DNA of 50,696 nucleotides, taken from positions 1 to 50,696 of the forward strand of contig JAFLRM010000023.1 of assembly GCA_022511465.1 (NCBI GenBank). The letters are read 5' to 3'. Under the pieces are notes generated by a model that did no database searches, had not been told where the DNA came from, and worked only from the letters and a program-made list of their open reading frames with translations. Numbering within the stretch: position 1 is the stretch's first letter; each line of letters opens with the position of its first letter. A program made the translations under genes and the position numbers. Positions 35,682 through 44,858 of this stretch are shown here, piece after piece. Origin of the DNA: Acetatifactor sp. (GTDB lineage: Bacteria; Bacillota; Clostridia; Lachnospirales; Lachnospiraceae).

Positions 35682-37126
35682 AATGCCGCCCTCATTCCAT
35701 TCGCTTTAATGTCATCCAAATATGCTACCACTGCATCAGTCAGACCGGGAACCTTGTTCAGATCCTGTCCGTGGAAGTCCTCTCTTCCCAGATAGCTGGT
35801 TACAAAGGTTCTGGTATCCTTCTCACAGTTGTCGCGGAAGAACTCCAGTACCGGCAGATCGTCCTTGATGTTGTACTCTGCGCCGTCCCTGTGGCCGATC
35901 AGCACACCGTCGCGGATCTCAGTGCCACAGTAGAACGCCATCAGCGCTGCAACGGAGAAAGTCAGGTGTGCGGGAAGCTTGCCAAACTTATCTACATAGC
36001 CGAGCAGGCTGGGAAGGCATCTCGCTCTCCACTTGGACACGGAGTTCAAGGAGATAGCAAGCAGTGCATGGTCTACATAAGGGTTATTGAAACGGTTTAC
36101 CACTTCGCCGGCAAACTGCTTCAGCTCGTCCTCAGGAAGCGTCAGGGTAGGGATAACCTCATCGAAAATGGTCTTGTTCATAAAGTCTCTGATATCGTCA
36201 TCTTCCATGGACTGTCTCACAATGTCGTTGCCGCACAGCCAGGAAGCCAGCACAAAGGAGGTGTGTGCACCGTTTAAGATGCGAACCTTTCTCTGCTTGT
36301 ACGGATGATGGTCGTCCGTAAATACAACGGGCAGGCCTGCATCCGGAAGAGGGAACTCCTTGCTGATATCCTTGTCGGACTCGATTACCCAGAGTGCGAA
36401 AGGCTCGCCGGTCACCATGATGTGATCCTCATAGCCCAGCTTCTCCCACTCTTCTTTCTCATTGTCACGAGGATAACCTGTGATGATACGGTCAACCAGA
36501 GTTGCAGTGAAGATACACGCTTCCTCAACCCACTTCTTGAACTCGTCGCCCAGATTCCACAGGTCGATCAGCTGCATAACGCACTTCTTCAGCATGATGC
36601 CGTTGTCGTCGATCAGCTCTACGGGAAGCATCACCAGACCTTTGGAGGTATCTCCCTTAAAGGTCTCGAATCTATGATACAGGAACTTGGTAAGTTTACC
36701 GGGGAAGGTCTTGGGAGGCTTTGCATCAAACTTGTCGGTATCGTCATATACGATGCCGGCCTCAGTAGTGTTGGACACTACAAAACGAAGGGTATCAATC
36801 TCAGCAAGGCCCATGTACTTATCGTACTGCTTGCTGGTGTCCACAGCGTCCGCAACACTGGTGACAATGCGGTTGATGATCTTTGCTTCGCCGTTCACGT
36901 TACCACGCAGGGAAACGGTGTACTGGCAGTCCTGATTGTGGAAATTGTCCAGGTTGCCGAACTCGATGGGCTTGATCAGCACGATGTCTCCATCGAACTT
37001 GCCCTGCTCGTTGGCGATGTCGATCATGTAGTCCACGAAGCCGCGCAGGAAATTACCCTCGCCAAACTGCACAACTTTGATCGGTCTGTCTTTTTTGCCG
37101 GTCTTTGCCTTGTTTAAGATTTCCAT
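35666..37126 (-). CDS. uxaB: Tagaturonate reductase (altronate oxidoreductase)
   Basis: NADH-dependent reduction of tagaturonate to altronate. The 486-residue protein of the mannitol dehydrogenase superfamily has the start VVQFGEGNFLRGFVDYMID (about 19-37), a nucleotide-binding region, and the C-terminal catalytic part with RVRILNGAHTSFV-type motif (here KVRILNGAHTS). The product depends on telling UxaB from UxuB; the coupling with uxaA supports UxaB. It has a GGAGGA site, and its promoter lies about 130 bases upstream, divergent from uxaC. Confidence 0.93.
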   Translation of the reverse strand: MEILNKAKTGKKDRPIKVVQFGEGNFLRGFVDYMIDIANEQGKFDGDIVLIKPIEFGNLDNFHNQDCQYTVSLRGNVNGEAKIINRIVTSVADAVDTSKQYDKYMGLAEIDTLRFVVSNTTEAGIVYDDTDKFDAKPPKTFPGKLTKFLYHRFETFKGDTSKGLVMLPVELIDDNGIMLKKCVMQLIDLWNLGDEFKKWVEEACIFTATLVDRIITGYPRDNEKEEWEKLGYEDHIMVTGEPFALWVIESDKDISKEFPLPDAGLPVVFTDDHHPYKQRKVRILNGAHTSFVLASWLCGNDIVRQSMEDDDIRDFMNKTIFDEVIPTLTLPEDELKQFAGEVVNRFNNPYVDHALLAISLNSVSKWRARCLPSLLGYVDKFGKLPAHLTFSVAALMAFYCGTEIRDGVLIGHRDGAEYNIKDDLPVLEFFRDNCEKDTRTFVTSYLGREDFHGQDLNKVPGLTDAVVAYLDDIKANGMRAALCKIS

Positions 37127-37255
37127 GTTTGTCCTCCATTCTGCGCCCTCCGACGCATCCTCTGATTACACCCTTTTCGGTGCATGCCTCTTTGGCAACT
37201 TACCATAAATTCATCCCAAAAATCAGAATCTTCTATGTAAGTAACTATACTAATA

Positions 37256-37284
37256 ATTTTACTGCCAAAAGCAAAGTTAGTCAA
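37256..37284 (-). promoter_or_regulatory. Promoter of uxaB-uxaA
   Basis: The minus strand reads TTGACT, 17 bases, TAAAAT, about 130 bases before uxaB. Together with the divergent uxaC promoter about 48 bases away, it suggests joint control of the uronate genes from the 353-base intergenic region. Confidence 0.7.
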
Positions 37285-37331
37285 TATAGAAACTTGGGAG
37301 CGGGTAAAAAAGTAAAAATATAGTTTACATC

Positions 37332-37360
37332 TTGAAAAAAAACCAATTTTTAGATATAAT
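37332..37360 (+). promoter_or_regulatory. Promoter of uxaC
   Basis: TTGAAA, 17 bases, TATAAT on the plus strand. The leader of about 110 bases contains a CCGC-GAAA-GCGG tetraloop hairpin (37427-37438) and the GGGAGG ribosome site. Nothing else recognisable lies in this interval. Confidence 0.78.
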
Positions 37361-37478
37361 ATAAGACAAATGTGGTGTTATATACTTGGGCTTCCATAAG
37401 TTCCTACCGCATTTTATCAGGCAACATCCGCGAAAGCGGTTCATTAGCACATATTTATCATTATAGGGAGGACAAAAC

Positions 37479-38888
37479 ATGAAATCATTTATGGACAAAG
37501 ATTTTCTGCTGGAGACAGAAACCGCACAAAAGCTGTTCCACGACTATGCGGAAAAAACCCCTGTTCTTGACTATCATTGTCACATTAACCCCAAGGAGAT
37601 CGCCGAGGATCGCCAGTTTGAGAACATCACTCAGGTATGGCTGGGCGGCGACCACTATAAGTGGCGCTTCATGCGCTCCAGCGGCGTGGATGAGAAGTAC
37701 ATCACCGGCGACGCTTCCGACTATGAGAAATTTGTAAAGTGGGCTGAGTGCGTGGGCAAAGCTATCGGCAATCCCCTGTACCACTGGAGCCATCTGGAGC
37801 TGCAGAGATATTTTGGCTACAATGGCGTTCTGAACAAGAATACCGCTGACGAGGTTTGGAACCTGTGCAACGAGAAGCTGCAGCAGCCTTCCATGAGCGT
37901 GCGCAACCTGATCAAGCAGAGTAACGTTACCTTAATCTGTACTACCGACGATCCCATCGACTCTCTGGAGTGGCACAAGAAGATTGCCGAGGATTCCTCT
38001 TTTGATGTAAAGGTTCTGCCCGCATGGAGACCTGACAAGGCCATGAACATCGAGAAGCCGGAGTATCTGGATTATCTGGAGAAGCTGGCTGAGGTGGCCG
38101 GCGTAGCTGAGATCCGCACTTTCAAGGCTCTGAAGGACGCCTTGAAGACTCGTATGGCATTCTTCGCCTCCATGGGCTGCAACGTATCCGACCACGCTTT
38201 GGAGTATGTAATGTACTGCCCCGCTTCCGAGGATGAGCTGGAGGCAATCTTCTTAAAGAGACTGAACAAGATGGTATTGACCAAAGAGGAAGAGATGAAG
38301 TTCAAAACCGCTTTCATGCTCTTCGTCGGCAGAGAGTACCACAGATTAGACTGGGCTATGCAGTTGCATTACGGCTGCAAGCGCGACAACAACACGTTGA
38401 TGTACGACAAGCTCGGCCCTGACACCGGCTACGACTGCATCAACAACTACGCGCCCTCCGCTCAGATGGCAGACTTTTTGAACGCTCTGAACATTACCGA
38501 CGAGCTTCCCAGAACGGTCATCTACAGCTTAAATCCCAACGACAATCAGGCGATCGGTACGATCCTTGGATGCTTCCAGGACTCCACCGCTGTCGCTAAG
38601 ATTCAGCAAGGCAGCGCATGGTGGTTCAATGATCACAAGGTTGGTATGCAGGATCAGATGATCTCTCTGGCAAACCTGGGCAACCTTTCCGGCTTCGTGG
38701 GCATGCTGACCGACTCCAGAAGCTTCCTGTCCTACACCAGACACGAGTATTTCAGACGGATCCTCTGCAATCTGCTCGGCAACTGGGTAGAGAACGGCGA
38801 GTTCCCTGCAGACTATGATATCCTGAGCGAGATCGTGACCGATATCTCCTACAACAACGCAAAGAGATACTTCCACTTTCCGCTGTAA
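37479..38888 (+). CDS. uxaC: Glucuronate/galacturonate isomerase
   Basis: Isomerises D-galacturonate to tagaturonate (and glucuronate to fructuronate), first step of uronate breakdown. The 469-residue protein has the amidohydrolase-like DYHCHINPKEIA near 28-40, TTDDPIDSLEWH near 152-163, and a C-terminal GMLTDSRSFLSYTRHEYFRRILC, all diagnostic of UxaC. It starts after GGGAGG and ends before a strong terminator. It diverges from uxaB-uxaA, so all three galacturonate genes meet here. Confidence 0.97.
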   Translation: MKSFMDKDFLLETETAQKLFHDYAEKTPVLDYHCHINPKEIAEDRQFENITQVWLGGDHYKWRFMRSSGVDEKYITGDASDYEKFVKWAECVGKAIGNPLYHWSHLELQRYFGYNGVLNKNTADEVWNLCNEKLQQPSMSVRNLIKQSNVTLICTTDDPIDSLEWHKKIAEDSSFDVKVLPAWRPDKAMNIEKPEYLDYLEKLAEVAGVAEIRTFKALKDALKTRMAFFASMGCNVSDHALEYVMYCPASEDELEAIFLKRLNKMVLTKEEEMKFKTAFMLFVGREYHRLDWAMQLHYGCKRDNNTLMYDKLGPDTGYDCINNYAPSAQMADFLNALNITDELPRTVIYSLNPNDNQAIGTILGCFQDSTAVAKIQQGSAWWFNDHKVGMQDQMISLANLGNLSGFVGMLTDSRSFLSYTRHEYFRRILCNLLGNWVENGEFPADYDILSEIVTDISYNNAKRYFHFPL

Positions 38889-38938
38889 GAGGTAATTTCC
38901 CTCATGTAAGGATGGATCAGACAGACACATAAAATTTC

Positions 38939-38972
38939 AAACCCCTCTGTGCACCTGCACGGAGGGGTTTTT
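38939..38972 (+). terminator. Terminator after uxaC
   Basis: AAACCCCTCTGTGC pairs with GCACGGAGGGGTTT around four bases, followed by a T run. It stands 50 bases after uxaC and 39 before the AraC gene. Confidence 0.9.
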
Positions 38973-39010
38973 CAAAAGAGTTTTTCGCAAGTCTTTCGCG
39001 GGAGGTTAAT

Positions 39011-39829
39011 ATGCCGGTCAAAAAGAGTAAAGGCAGAAAAGAGATTGACAAGATCATCATAGAGAAAGGGAAACGGGGATATTACTCTCCCCTGCAGCCG
39101 GATCACAGCCACAATTTTTTTGAGATATTCTATCTTCTGACCGGGGAGTGTCGTTTTCTTTTGAAGGACAGCGTCTATCAACTGGGCAAGGGGGACCTGG
39201 TCTTTATCGCGCCGGGCGAACTGCATCATTCCATGTACCCTGACGGGGACACCTGTGAGATGGTGATGATCTATTTCAAAAAAGAACATGTAGTCATGAG
39301 TGATCTCTCGGATTCACGCTCTTTCATGGGGAGTGTTCCCGCATTGTATCAGGAGGAATTTCAAGGACTCCTCTCAAAAATGCTGTCGGAGGCTTCCCGG
39401 ATCGATGAGTACTCGCCGTCTTTTTTGCAGTGTTATCTGGCGGAGATCCTACTGCTTTTGATGCGTCATTCGGTAATGAACGAGAAGGAGCCGGATCTTT
39501 TGAACGCCAGGGACGCGGATATCCTCTTGGCCACGAAATATATTTACAAGAACTTTCAGAAACCGCTGACATTGGAAGAAATCTCGGCGGTGGCATCCTT
39601 GAGTCCCACGTATTTCAGCCGGAAGTTTAAGCAGATCACGGGGATGGGTTTTAAGGAGTATCTGAATTATGTGCGGCTGAAGCACGCTCAGGCGGCGTTA
39701 CTTACTACGAATAATACGATCACGGATATTGCGCTGGAGTGTGGGTTCAATGACAGTAATTACTTTAAAGATCTGTTTAAGAAGGTGTATGGGAAGTCGC
39801 CGAGGGAGTATAGGAAAGGGACGAATTAG
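39011..39829 (+). CDS. AraC-family transcriptional regulator
   Basis: Probable sugar-responsive activator of the pectin and uronate genes. The 272-residue protein has an N-terminal cupin (about 15-110; HSHNFFEIFYLL, GDLVFIAPGELHH) for ligand binding and a C-terminal AraC double helix-turn-helix (about 168-270; LTLEEISAVASLSPTYFSRKFK, ITDIALECGFNDSNYFKDLFKK). It starts after GGGAGG. It is just behind the uxaC terminator, so it is expressed by read-through or from a promoter within the 120 bases before it. The target operon is inferred from position. Confidence 0.92.
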   Translation: MPVKKSKGRKEIDKIIIEKGKRGYYSPLQPDHSHNFFEIFYLLTGECRFLLKDSVYQLGKGDLVFIAPGELHHSMYPDGDTCEMVMIYFKKEHVVMSDLSDSRSFMGSVPALYQEEFQGLLSKMLSEASRIDEYSPSFLQCYLAEILLLLMRHSVMNEKEPDLLNARDADILLATKYIYKNFQKPLTLEEISAVASLSPTYFSRKFKQITGMGFKEYLNYVRLKHAQAALLTTNNTITDIALECGFNDSNYFKDLFKKVYGKSPREYRKGTN

Positions 39830-39848
39830 TATAGACATAGGGACGCCC

Positions 39849-39988
39849 GCCCCGGTTATCGTTCCCATTCAGACGCGTTCCCACTCGAAGAAAAACGCAG
39901 CGGTACTAAATTCGCAATGTGAATACTTCGCCTTGCTCATTAAGTGCCGACGTTTTTCTACGGTCTGAATGGGAACGATGGCCGGGGC
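39849..39988. repeat. Long inverted repeat between araC and buk
   Basis: The left arm (39849-39897) and the right arm (39951-39988) share ATCGTTCCCATTCAGAC exactly and end in GCCCCGG and AAAAACG on both sides. The left arm holds an extra ~11 bases that repeat CGTTCCCA, probably a small duplication. Weaker pairing continues inward (CGGTACT with AAGTGCCG). A small CTGACT/AGTCAG hairpin with a T-rich tail follows at 39989-40010. Both flanking genes point toward it, so termination is one possible role, but the arms are far longer than needed. Confidence 0.75.
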
Positions 39989-40042
39989 TGGCTGACTACA
40001 GTCAGTTTATAATTTCTCTAATTAAGATATCTGATACTTTGT

Positions 40043-41110
40043 CTAGTATTTCATCGCCTGCTCTTCGCCGTTTAGCACGCGCAAGGCTCCCTGAGCCAGG
40101 GCAAGGAGTTCGTCCTCGCCGGGGTATACGGTAAAGGGTGCGATCCACTCCGCTCTCTCTTTCAGGGCATCCACCACGTCAGTGCCGTAGGCAATGCCGC
40201 CGGTGACGATGATCTGATCCACTTTGCCGTTTAAGACGCAGGCCATAGAGCCGATGTCCTTTGCCACCTGATAGATGAACGCCTGCTTGGCTTCAGCTGC
40301 CTTCGTGTCGCCCTCGTTTGCACGCTTGGTTACCTCGCGCATATCGTTGGTGCCAAGGTAGGCGTTGAAGCCGCCCTTGCCCACGAACTTGCTGTACACT
40401 TCCTTCTCGGTATATTTGCCGGAGAAGCACATCTTGATCAGGGCACCGCTGGGCGCTGCTCCTGCGCGCTCAGGAGAGAATGCCCCGTCGCCATCCAGCG
40501 CATTGAACACATCCACCACGTTTCCCTCAATGTGAGCACCTACGGACACACCGCCGCCCATGTGGACCACGATCAGACGGAGGGAATCATAGGGCTTTCC
40601 AATCTCCTTGGCATATCTCTTAGCCACCGCTTTCTGGTTCAGCGCGTGGAACACGCTGGTGCGGGGAAGCTCCGGAACGCCGGAGTAGCGGGCAAGAGGC
40701 TGAAGCTCATCCACCACCACGGGATCCACAATGTAAGAGGGAACGCCGATGGAATCTGCGATCTCCCTCGCCAGAATACCGCCCAGATTGGACGCGTGCT
40801 GGCCCTGTACACCGACTTTCAGATCCTCCAACAAATCGTCGGTCACAGCGTAGGTGCCGCCAGGGATGGGCTTTAACATGCCGCCGCGGCCCACTACCAC
40901 ATTCAGGCTCTTTAAATCAAAATTCTTGCTCTCCAACAGGTCAGTGATAATTTTCTTGCGGAAATCCTTCTGATCCACGATGGTTGCATACCGTCCGATC
41001 TCCTCTGTGGAGTGTCTCAGGGTCTCCTCAAACAACAGGTTCTCATCCTCGAAAACACCGATCTTGGTGGAGGTGGAACCGGGATTGATGATCAAACTTT
41101 TGATGGACAT
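40043..41110 (-). CDS. buk: Butyrate kinase
   Basis: Converts butyryl phosphate and ADP to butyrate and ATP, last step of this butyrate route. The 355-residue protein opens with the acetokinase-family [15 protein letters not shown] (about 7-21), contains [14 protein letters not shown] and [13 protein letters not shown], and ends with [10 protein letters not shown], as in Buk. The start has GGAGAGAAG upstream, 23 bases after the ptb stop, so the two form one operon. Confidence 0.96.
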   Translation of the reverse strand: MSIKSLIINPGSTSTKIGVFEDENLLFEETLRHSTEEIGRYATIVDQKDFRKKIITDLLESKNFDLKSLNVVVGRGGMLKPIPGGTYAVTDDLLEDLKVGVQGQHASNLGGILAREIADSIGVPSYIVDPVVVDELQPLARYSGVPELPRTSVFHALNQKAVAKRYAKEIGKPYDSLRLIVVHMGGGVSVGAHIEGNVVDVFNALDGDGAFSPERAGAAPSGALIKMCFSGKYTEKEVYSKFVGKGGFNAYLGTNDMREVTKRANEGDTKAAEAKQAFIYQVAKDIGSMACVLNGKVDQIIVTGGIAYGTDVVDALKERAEWIAPFTVYPGEDELLALAQGALRVLNGEEQAMKY

Positions 41111-41133
41111 TTTCTTCTCTCCTTTTTTAGAAA

Positions 41134-42054
41134 TTACTGCGCCTTCTTCATCTCCTCAGCAACTACTGCTGCCAGTGCGATGGAATTTACCTTGGTCTCA
41201 AAGGTGTCAGAACGGCTGGTCAGGATAACAGGCACTTTTGTACCGGTCAGGATGCATCCGTTCTTCACCTTTACCATGTGCACAATGGCCTTGTACACCA
41301 GATTGCCGGCGTGAATGTCCGGGAAGAGCAGCACATCCGCATCTCCCTGGATCTTACGGTCCGTTGCTCCCTTGTGCTTTGCCGCCTCCGGATCAACAGC
41401 CAGATCCAGAGAGAGAGGGCCGTCGATAATGCAACCGGTCAGCTCCCCGTCAGTGCACATACGGGTCAGTTCTTCCGCCTCCACAGTGACAGGCATCTTG
41501 GGGTTTACCACCTCAACCGCTGCCAGAGGAGCAATCTTAGGATTGCCCACGCCGCAGGCCTTGCACACAGGCAATGTATTTTTGATGATATTTACCTTAT
41601 CCTCCAAGGTGGGATAGGTCATAAAGGCCACGTCCGTCAGGAAAAGCAGACGGTCAATACCCGGAATCTCAAACACACACACATGAGAGAGCACACCGCC
41701 GGTGCGAAGTCCTACTTCCTTGTCCAGCACGCTCTTTAAAAAGTTCTTGGTGTCGATCAGGCCCTTCATGTACATGTCCGCTCTGCCCTCGTGAGCCAGC
41801 TTGACCGCCTTTAAGGACGCCTCGATCATATCGGGCTCATTGATGATCTCGTAGCCCTCCAGATCCATATCGATGGAAGCCGCAATCTCTCTGATCTTGG
41901 ACTCGTCACCTACCAGGATCGCATCCGCGATCCCCAGCCGCTTCGCCTCCTTGACGGCCTCCAAAACGGCGGAATCCTGCGCCACGGATACGGCTACGGT
42001 CTTTTTGCCGCACTCCTTTACCTTCGCTATAATGTCGTCAAAACCCTGTTTCAT
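41134..42054 (-). CDS. ptb: Phosphate butyryltransferase
   Basis: Converts butyryl-CoA to butyryl phosphate for Buk. The 306-residue protein belongs to the Pta/Ptb family, with [22 protein letters not shown] near 96-117 and the [14 protein letters not shown] segment near 242-255. Length and motifs match Ptb; phosphate acetyltransferase is unlikely given the adjoining buk. It begins after AATGAGGAA and heads the two-gene operon. The bcd/etf/thl genes for butyryl-CoA are not in this window. Confidence 0.94.
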   Translation of the reverse strand: MKQGFDDIIAKVKECGKKTVAVSVAQDSAVLEAVKEAKRLGIADAILVGDESKIREIAASIDMDLEGYEIINEPDMIEASLKAVKLAHEGRADMYMKGLIDTKNFLKSVLDKEVGLRTGGVLSHVCVFEIPGIDRLLFLTDVAFMTYPTLEDKVNIIKNTLPVCKACGVGNPKIAPLAAVEVVNPKMPVTVEAEELTRMCTDGELTGCIIDGPLSLDLAVDPEAAKHKGATDRKIQGDADVLLFPDIHAGNLVYKAIVHMVKVKNGCILTGTKVPVILTSRSDTFETKVNSIALAAVVAEEMKKAQ

Positions 42055-42222
42055 TTCCTCATTCCTTTCCGCCCAAAGGGCAACGTGTTACTATATTTTT
42101 GTAGATGTAATTTGTCGATTTTACCAAATTCCGGTAGCTTGCATCGCATCGTTAAAATAATAACACACCGAATAGGAAAAATCAAGGTGGCAGCAAGGAA
42201 GAATCAGCAAGATTTGGTCTTG

Positions 42223-42864
42223 TCAGAAAAAGGCTTTGATATCCTCCAAAGTCTCCACACAGGCGTACAGACATTTGGAGAGTTCTGCATCAGGAAGTGT
42301 CTGATCCGGCACCATGATCACCTTGCAGCCCGCCCGATAGGCGGACAGAACACCGTTGGGGGAGTCCTCCACGGCGAAACAATCCTCCGGAGCCATCCCC
42401 AGCTGCTCGCAGGCATATTGGTAAATATCCGGCGAAGGCTTTCCCTCCTTCACCATGGTGGCACTGATCAGGCGGTCGAAGTAGTCCTTCAGCTTTACCC
42501 GCTCCAGATACTTTTCGGTGCGCTCCAAGTCGGTGGCCGTGGCAATGGCGGCGGTGATCTGTTTCTCTCTTAAAAAAGACAGCAGAGAGAGGGCGCCCGG
42601 TTTGCACCGGATGCCCTCCCTATCCAGACATTCCTCCATCAAGGTCTTTCGCATCTCCCGCACGGCATAGTAATCCAGCGATTCGCCAAACCATTCCTTC
42701 AGCCGGTTGACAGCAAAAGGACGGCCAAGGCTGCGCATGGTCAACGCCTGCTCATCCGTCATGTGGTAGCCAAAAGCGGCCAGCGCCTTGGGCCAGAAGA
42801 TGCGGTAGTATTTCTCGGTGTCTATGAGTGTTCCGTCCATGTCGAAGATAACGGCTTGTATCAT
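42223..42864 (-). CDS. HAD-family sugar phosphatase / phosphoglucomutase-like
   Basis: HAD hydrolase with the cap type of beta-phosphoglucomutase-like enzymes. The 213-residue protein has motif I DMDGTLIDTE at about 7-16 (Asp7, Asp9), motif II AIATATD, motif III Lys in KEGKPSPD, and motif IV VEDSPNG. The substrate is unknown. ATG 42864 is chosen over 42894 because GGAGGG lies just before it. It follows the tyrosine phosphatase gene by 33 bases on the same strand. Confidence 0.88.
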   Translation of the reverse strand: MIQAVIFDMDGTLIDTEKYYRIFWPKALAAFGYHMTDEQALTMRSLGRPFAVNRLKEWFGESLDYYAVREMRKTLMEECLDREGIRCKPGALSLLSFLREKQITAAIATATDLERTEKYLERVKLKDYFDRLISATMVKEGKPSPDIYQYACEQLGMAPEDCFAVEDSPNGVLSAYRAGCKVIMVPDQTLPDAELSKCLYACVETLEDIKAFF

Positions 42865-42897
42865 GTTTTTCCCTCCAGCGGCACTCCGGTGCAATTA

Positions 42898-43371
42898 TTA
42901 TAGGTTTTCATGCTCCTCCAAATAGGTAAGCAGCGCCTCACAGCCCTCCGCAATATCTGCGTAGGTCACGTCGAATTTACCCGTATACCAGGGATCCGCC
43001 ACATCACGGTCGGAGCCGGCAAATGTGAGAAGCTTATAGAGCTTGTCGCCTTTGTGCCCCAGTATCCGCTCCATGTTTCGCATGTTCATGCTGTCCATGC
43101 CGATCAGGTAGTCATATTTGTCGTAGTCCGCACGGGTCAGCTGGACGGCACGTTTTCCCTCACAGCCGATGCCATGCCTTGCTAACTCTGCCTTGGCGGG
43201 CGGATAGACAGGATTGCCTATGCCGTTCCAGATCTCTTCCGTGCTGGTGGCGGCGGATGCTATGTAGAAGCAGTCGGAAAGACCGCGCTGCTTAATCATA
43301 TCTTTGAAGATGAACTCGGCCATGGGGCTTCTACAAATATTACCATGACACACGAATAGTATTTTTATCAT
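42898..43371 (-). CDS. Low-molecular-weight protein tyrosine phosphatase
   Basis: Cysteine phosphatase for tyrosine-phosphorylated proteins. The 157-residue protein has the P-loop CHGNICRS at 8-15 (nucleophile Cys8, Arg14) and the general-acid Asp126 in DPWYTG, as in the family. Its start codon and first codons lie inside the left direct repeat of the integrated element, so the 5' end was probably supplied by the element at insertion. The gene remains intact. An AAAGGA site stands about 11 bases before the ATG. Confidence 0.94.
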   Translation of the reverse strand: MIKILFVCHGNICRSPMAEFIFKDMIKQRGLSDCFYIASAATSTEEIWNGIGNPVYPPAKAELARHGIGCEGKRAVQLTRADYDKYDYLIGMDSMNMRNMERILGHKGDKLYKLLTFAGSDRDVADPWYTGKFDVTYADIAEGCEALLTYLEEHENL

Positions 43372-43475
43372 CTAATCTCATATCCTTTCATTGTTCTGCA
43401 AATCCTTGTATTTCCTGCATTTCTCAGGCTTTTCTGCCCTCTGTTATATCGTTCTTTCTTTGGCAAGACTCTATG
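43354..43475. repeat. Left attachment region (attL) of integrated element
   Basis: The 42-bp block 43354-43395 repeats, in the same direction, at 50177-50218 with two differences. A second block, 43454-43475 (CTTTCTTTGG...ACTCTATG), repeats at 50225-50246 with one difference. The left copy has about 55 extra bases between the blocks. The repeat covers the phosphatase start codon. Confidence 0.8.
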
Positions 43476-43499
43476 AAAAAATCCATATTCTGTTCGCAA

Positions 43500-43541
43500 A
43501 AAGGTGCAAATTTGGGTGCAAATCATACCGGTTTGCACCCG
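43500..43541. promoter_or_regulatory. Repeated GGTGCAAA sites, likely integrase arm-binding sites (left)
   Basis: GGTGCAAA occurs at 43503 and again ten bases later, and an inverted TTTGCACC follows at 43531. The same tandem motif occurs near the right end. Position just inside the attachment repeat suits integrase arm sites. Confidence 0.55.
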
Positions 43542-43553
43542 GCCTGTTTCACA

Positions 43554-44696
43554 TCACTCATTCCCTGCAAGCCTGCGTACTTCCTCACTTGCTTCTTCAA
43601 ATCCCAAATGGGTATATGTATTCAGAGTGACCCCGATATCAGAATGCCCCATGATGTACTGCAATGTCTTGGGATTCATGCGGGCAGCTGCCATTCTGCT
43701 GCAATAGGTATGGCGGCAGATGTGCTGAAAATATTTCTCCCAGTGCATTGCCACCATCGGATTACCATCCTTATCCAGCCACAAGAACCCACTGTAACCA
43801 TCAATGATAGGTTCCACCTTCGGCTTTGGTCTTGATTTTATAGCATTCCTAAAACATTCCGCGACCTCCGGTGTCATAGGCACCTGCCTTGTACCGCTCT
43901 CCGTTTTGGGCTCCACTACTTTGTACCCGATCCCATTGTAACGCTGAAGCTGATGATCCACATTGATCTTCATGGCCTTAAAGTCCAGATTCTTCATGGT
44001 AAGGCCGACAAACTCAGAAATACGAAGTCCGGTATTAAACAGGATATAGATTCCGTCATAATACTTGCGGAAATGAGAATCTTCTTTTACAAATTTCATA
44101 AATCTGCGTTCCTGTTCCCGTGTCAGCGCTTCTCTGGTTACACTGTCATTGTAGATTACAGTAGCAAGTTCAAATCCAAATGGGTTCTTCCGGATCATGT
44201 CATCATCGACTGCAATTTGGAACGCAGGGCGAAGCACTCCTCTTATTGTCCGTATCGTGCTGAAACCGCGCCCGTTTTTCTGTAATTGGATGAGCCAGGC
44301 CTTCGCATCCGTTATCCTGACTTTGTCAATTCTCTTCTTCCCGAACTCCTCTTTTTTCAATATATTTATCACTGTTTTATATCCGGCATCGGTGGTAGGG
44401 CGGACACCTGCCTTTAGCGAAATATATTTCTCAACAAGGGCAGTTACAGTTAAACCTCCTCCCTCCGGAACAATGTGGTCAAAGATGTCTGCTTCAATCT
44501 GCTTGTCTTTTTCTCTTAGGGAAGGTTCTGTTTTTCTTCCGTTTGGCATCCTGTCATTCTCATCCAGTTTCCATGAATAGGTATATTTCGTTTCCCCAAA
44601 CGCATCCACATATTTATAGCGGTAGCGTCCGTCAGCCATCTGAATCTCGCCGTTACGGAGAATCCTTCCGCGATTGTCCCGTCTCTTTTCACTCAT
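43554..44696 (-). CDS. Tyrosine-type integrase, Tn916-like, with trimmed catalytic domain
   Basis: Site-specific recombinase for the element. The 380-residue protein has the AP2-like and SAM-like N-terminal parts and a catalytic domain with Arg225 (TGLRIS), Lys264, His325/Arg328 (HICRH), His351 (GHSD) and Tyr361 (LNTYTH). Compared with relatives I know, about 20 residues between HWEKYF and the HxxRH box are missing, yet the frame is kept and the H of HxxRH is restored. This may weaken or abolish activity. It is adjacent to attL, as usual for such elements, and preceded by a 13-bp inverted repeat (44741-44779). Confidence 0.9.
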   Translation of the reverse strand: MSEKRRDNRGRILRNGEIQMADGRYRYKYVDAFGETKYTYSWKLDENDRMPNGRKTEPSLREKDKQIEADIFDHIVPEGGGLTVTALVEKYISLKAGVRPTTDAGYKTVINILKKEEFGKKRIDKVRITDAKAWLIQLQKNGRGFSTIRTIRGVLRPAFQIAVDDDMIRKNPFGFELATVIYNDSVTREALTREQERRFMKFVKEDSHFRKYYDGIYILFNTGLRISEFVGLTMKNLDFKAMKINVDHQLQRYNGIGYKVVEPKTESGTRQVPMTPEVAECFRNAIKSRPKPKVEPIIDGYSGFLWLDKDGNPMVAMHWEKYFQHICRHTYCSRMAAARMNPKTLQYIMGHSDIGVTLNTYTHLGFEEASEEVRRLAGNE

Positions 44697-44740
44697 ATTA
44701 TCGAACTCCTTTCCATTATAATTATTTCATATAGGCAAGG

Positions 44741-44779
44741 ATCCGATATGGCTATTTAATCATACCACATCGGATCCCC
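44741..44779. repeat. Inverted repeat upstream of the integrase
   Basis: GGATCCGATATGG and CCACATCGGATCC pair with one mismatch around 13 bases. It lies 45 bases before the integrase start and has no T run, so an operator or recombination-protein site is as likely as a terminator. Confidence 0.55.
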
Positions 44780-44858
44780 CTTGTCATTGGGAAACGGCAG
44801 TTTCCACCCATTTTATACGGTCGTGGCCGTGTCAATATAATCTTCGAAAAGCTTTCGC

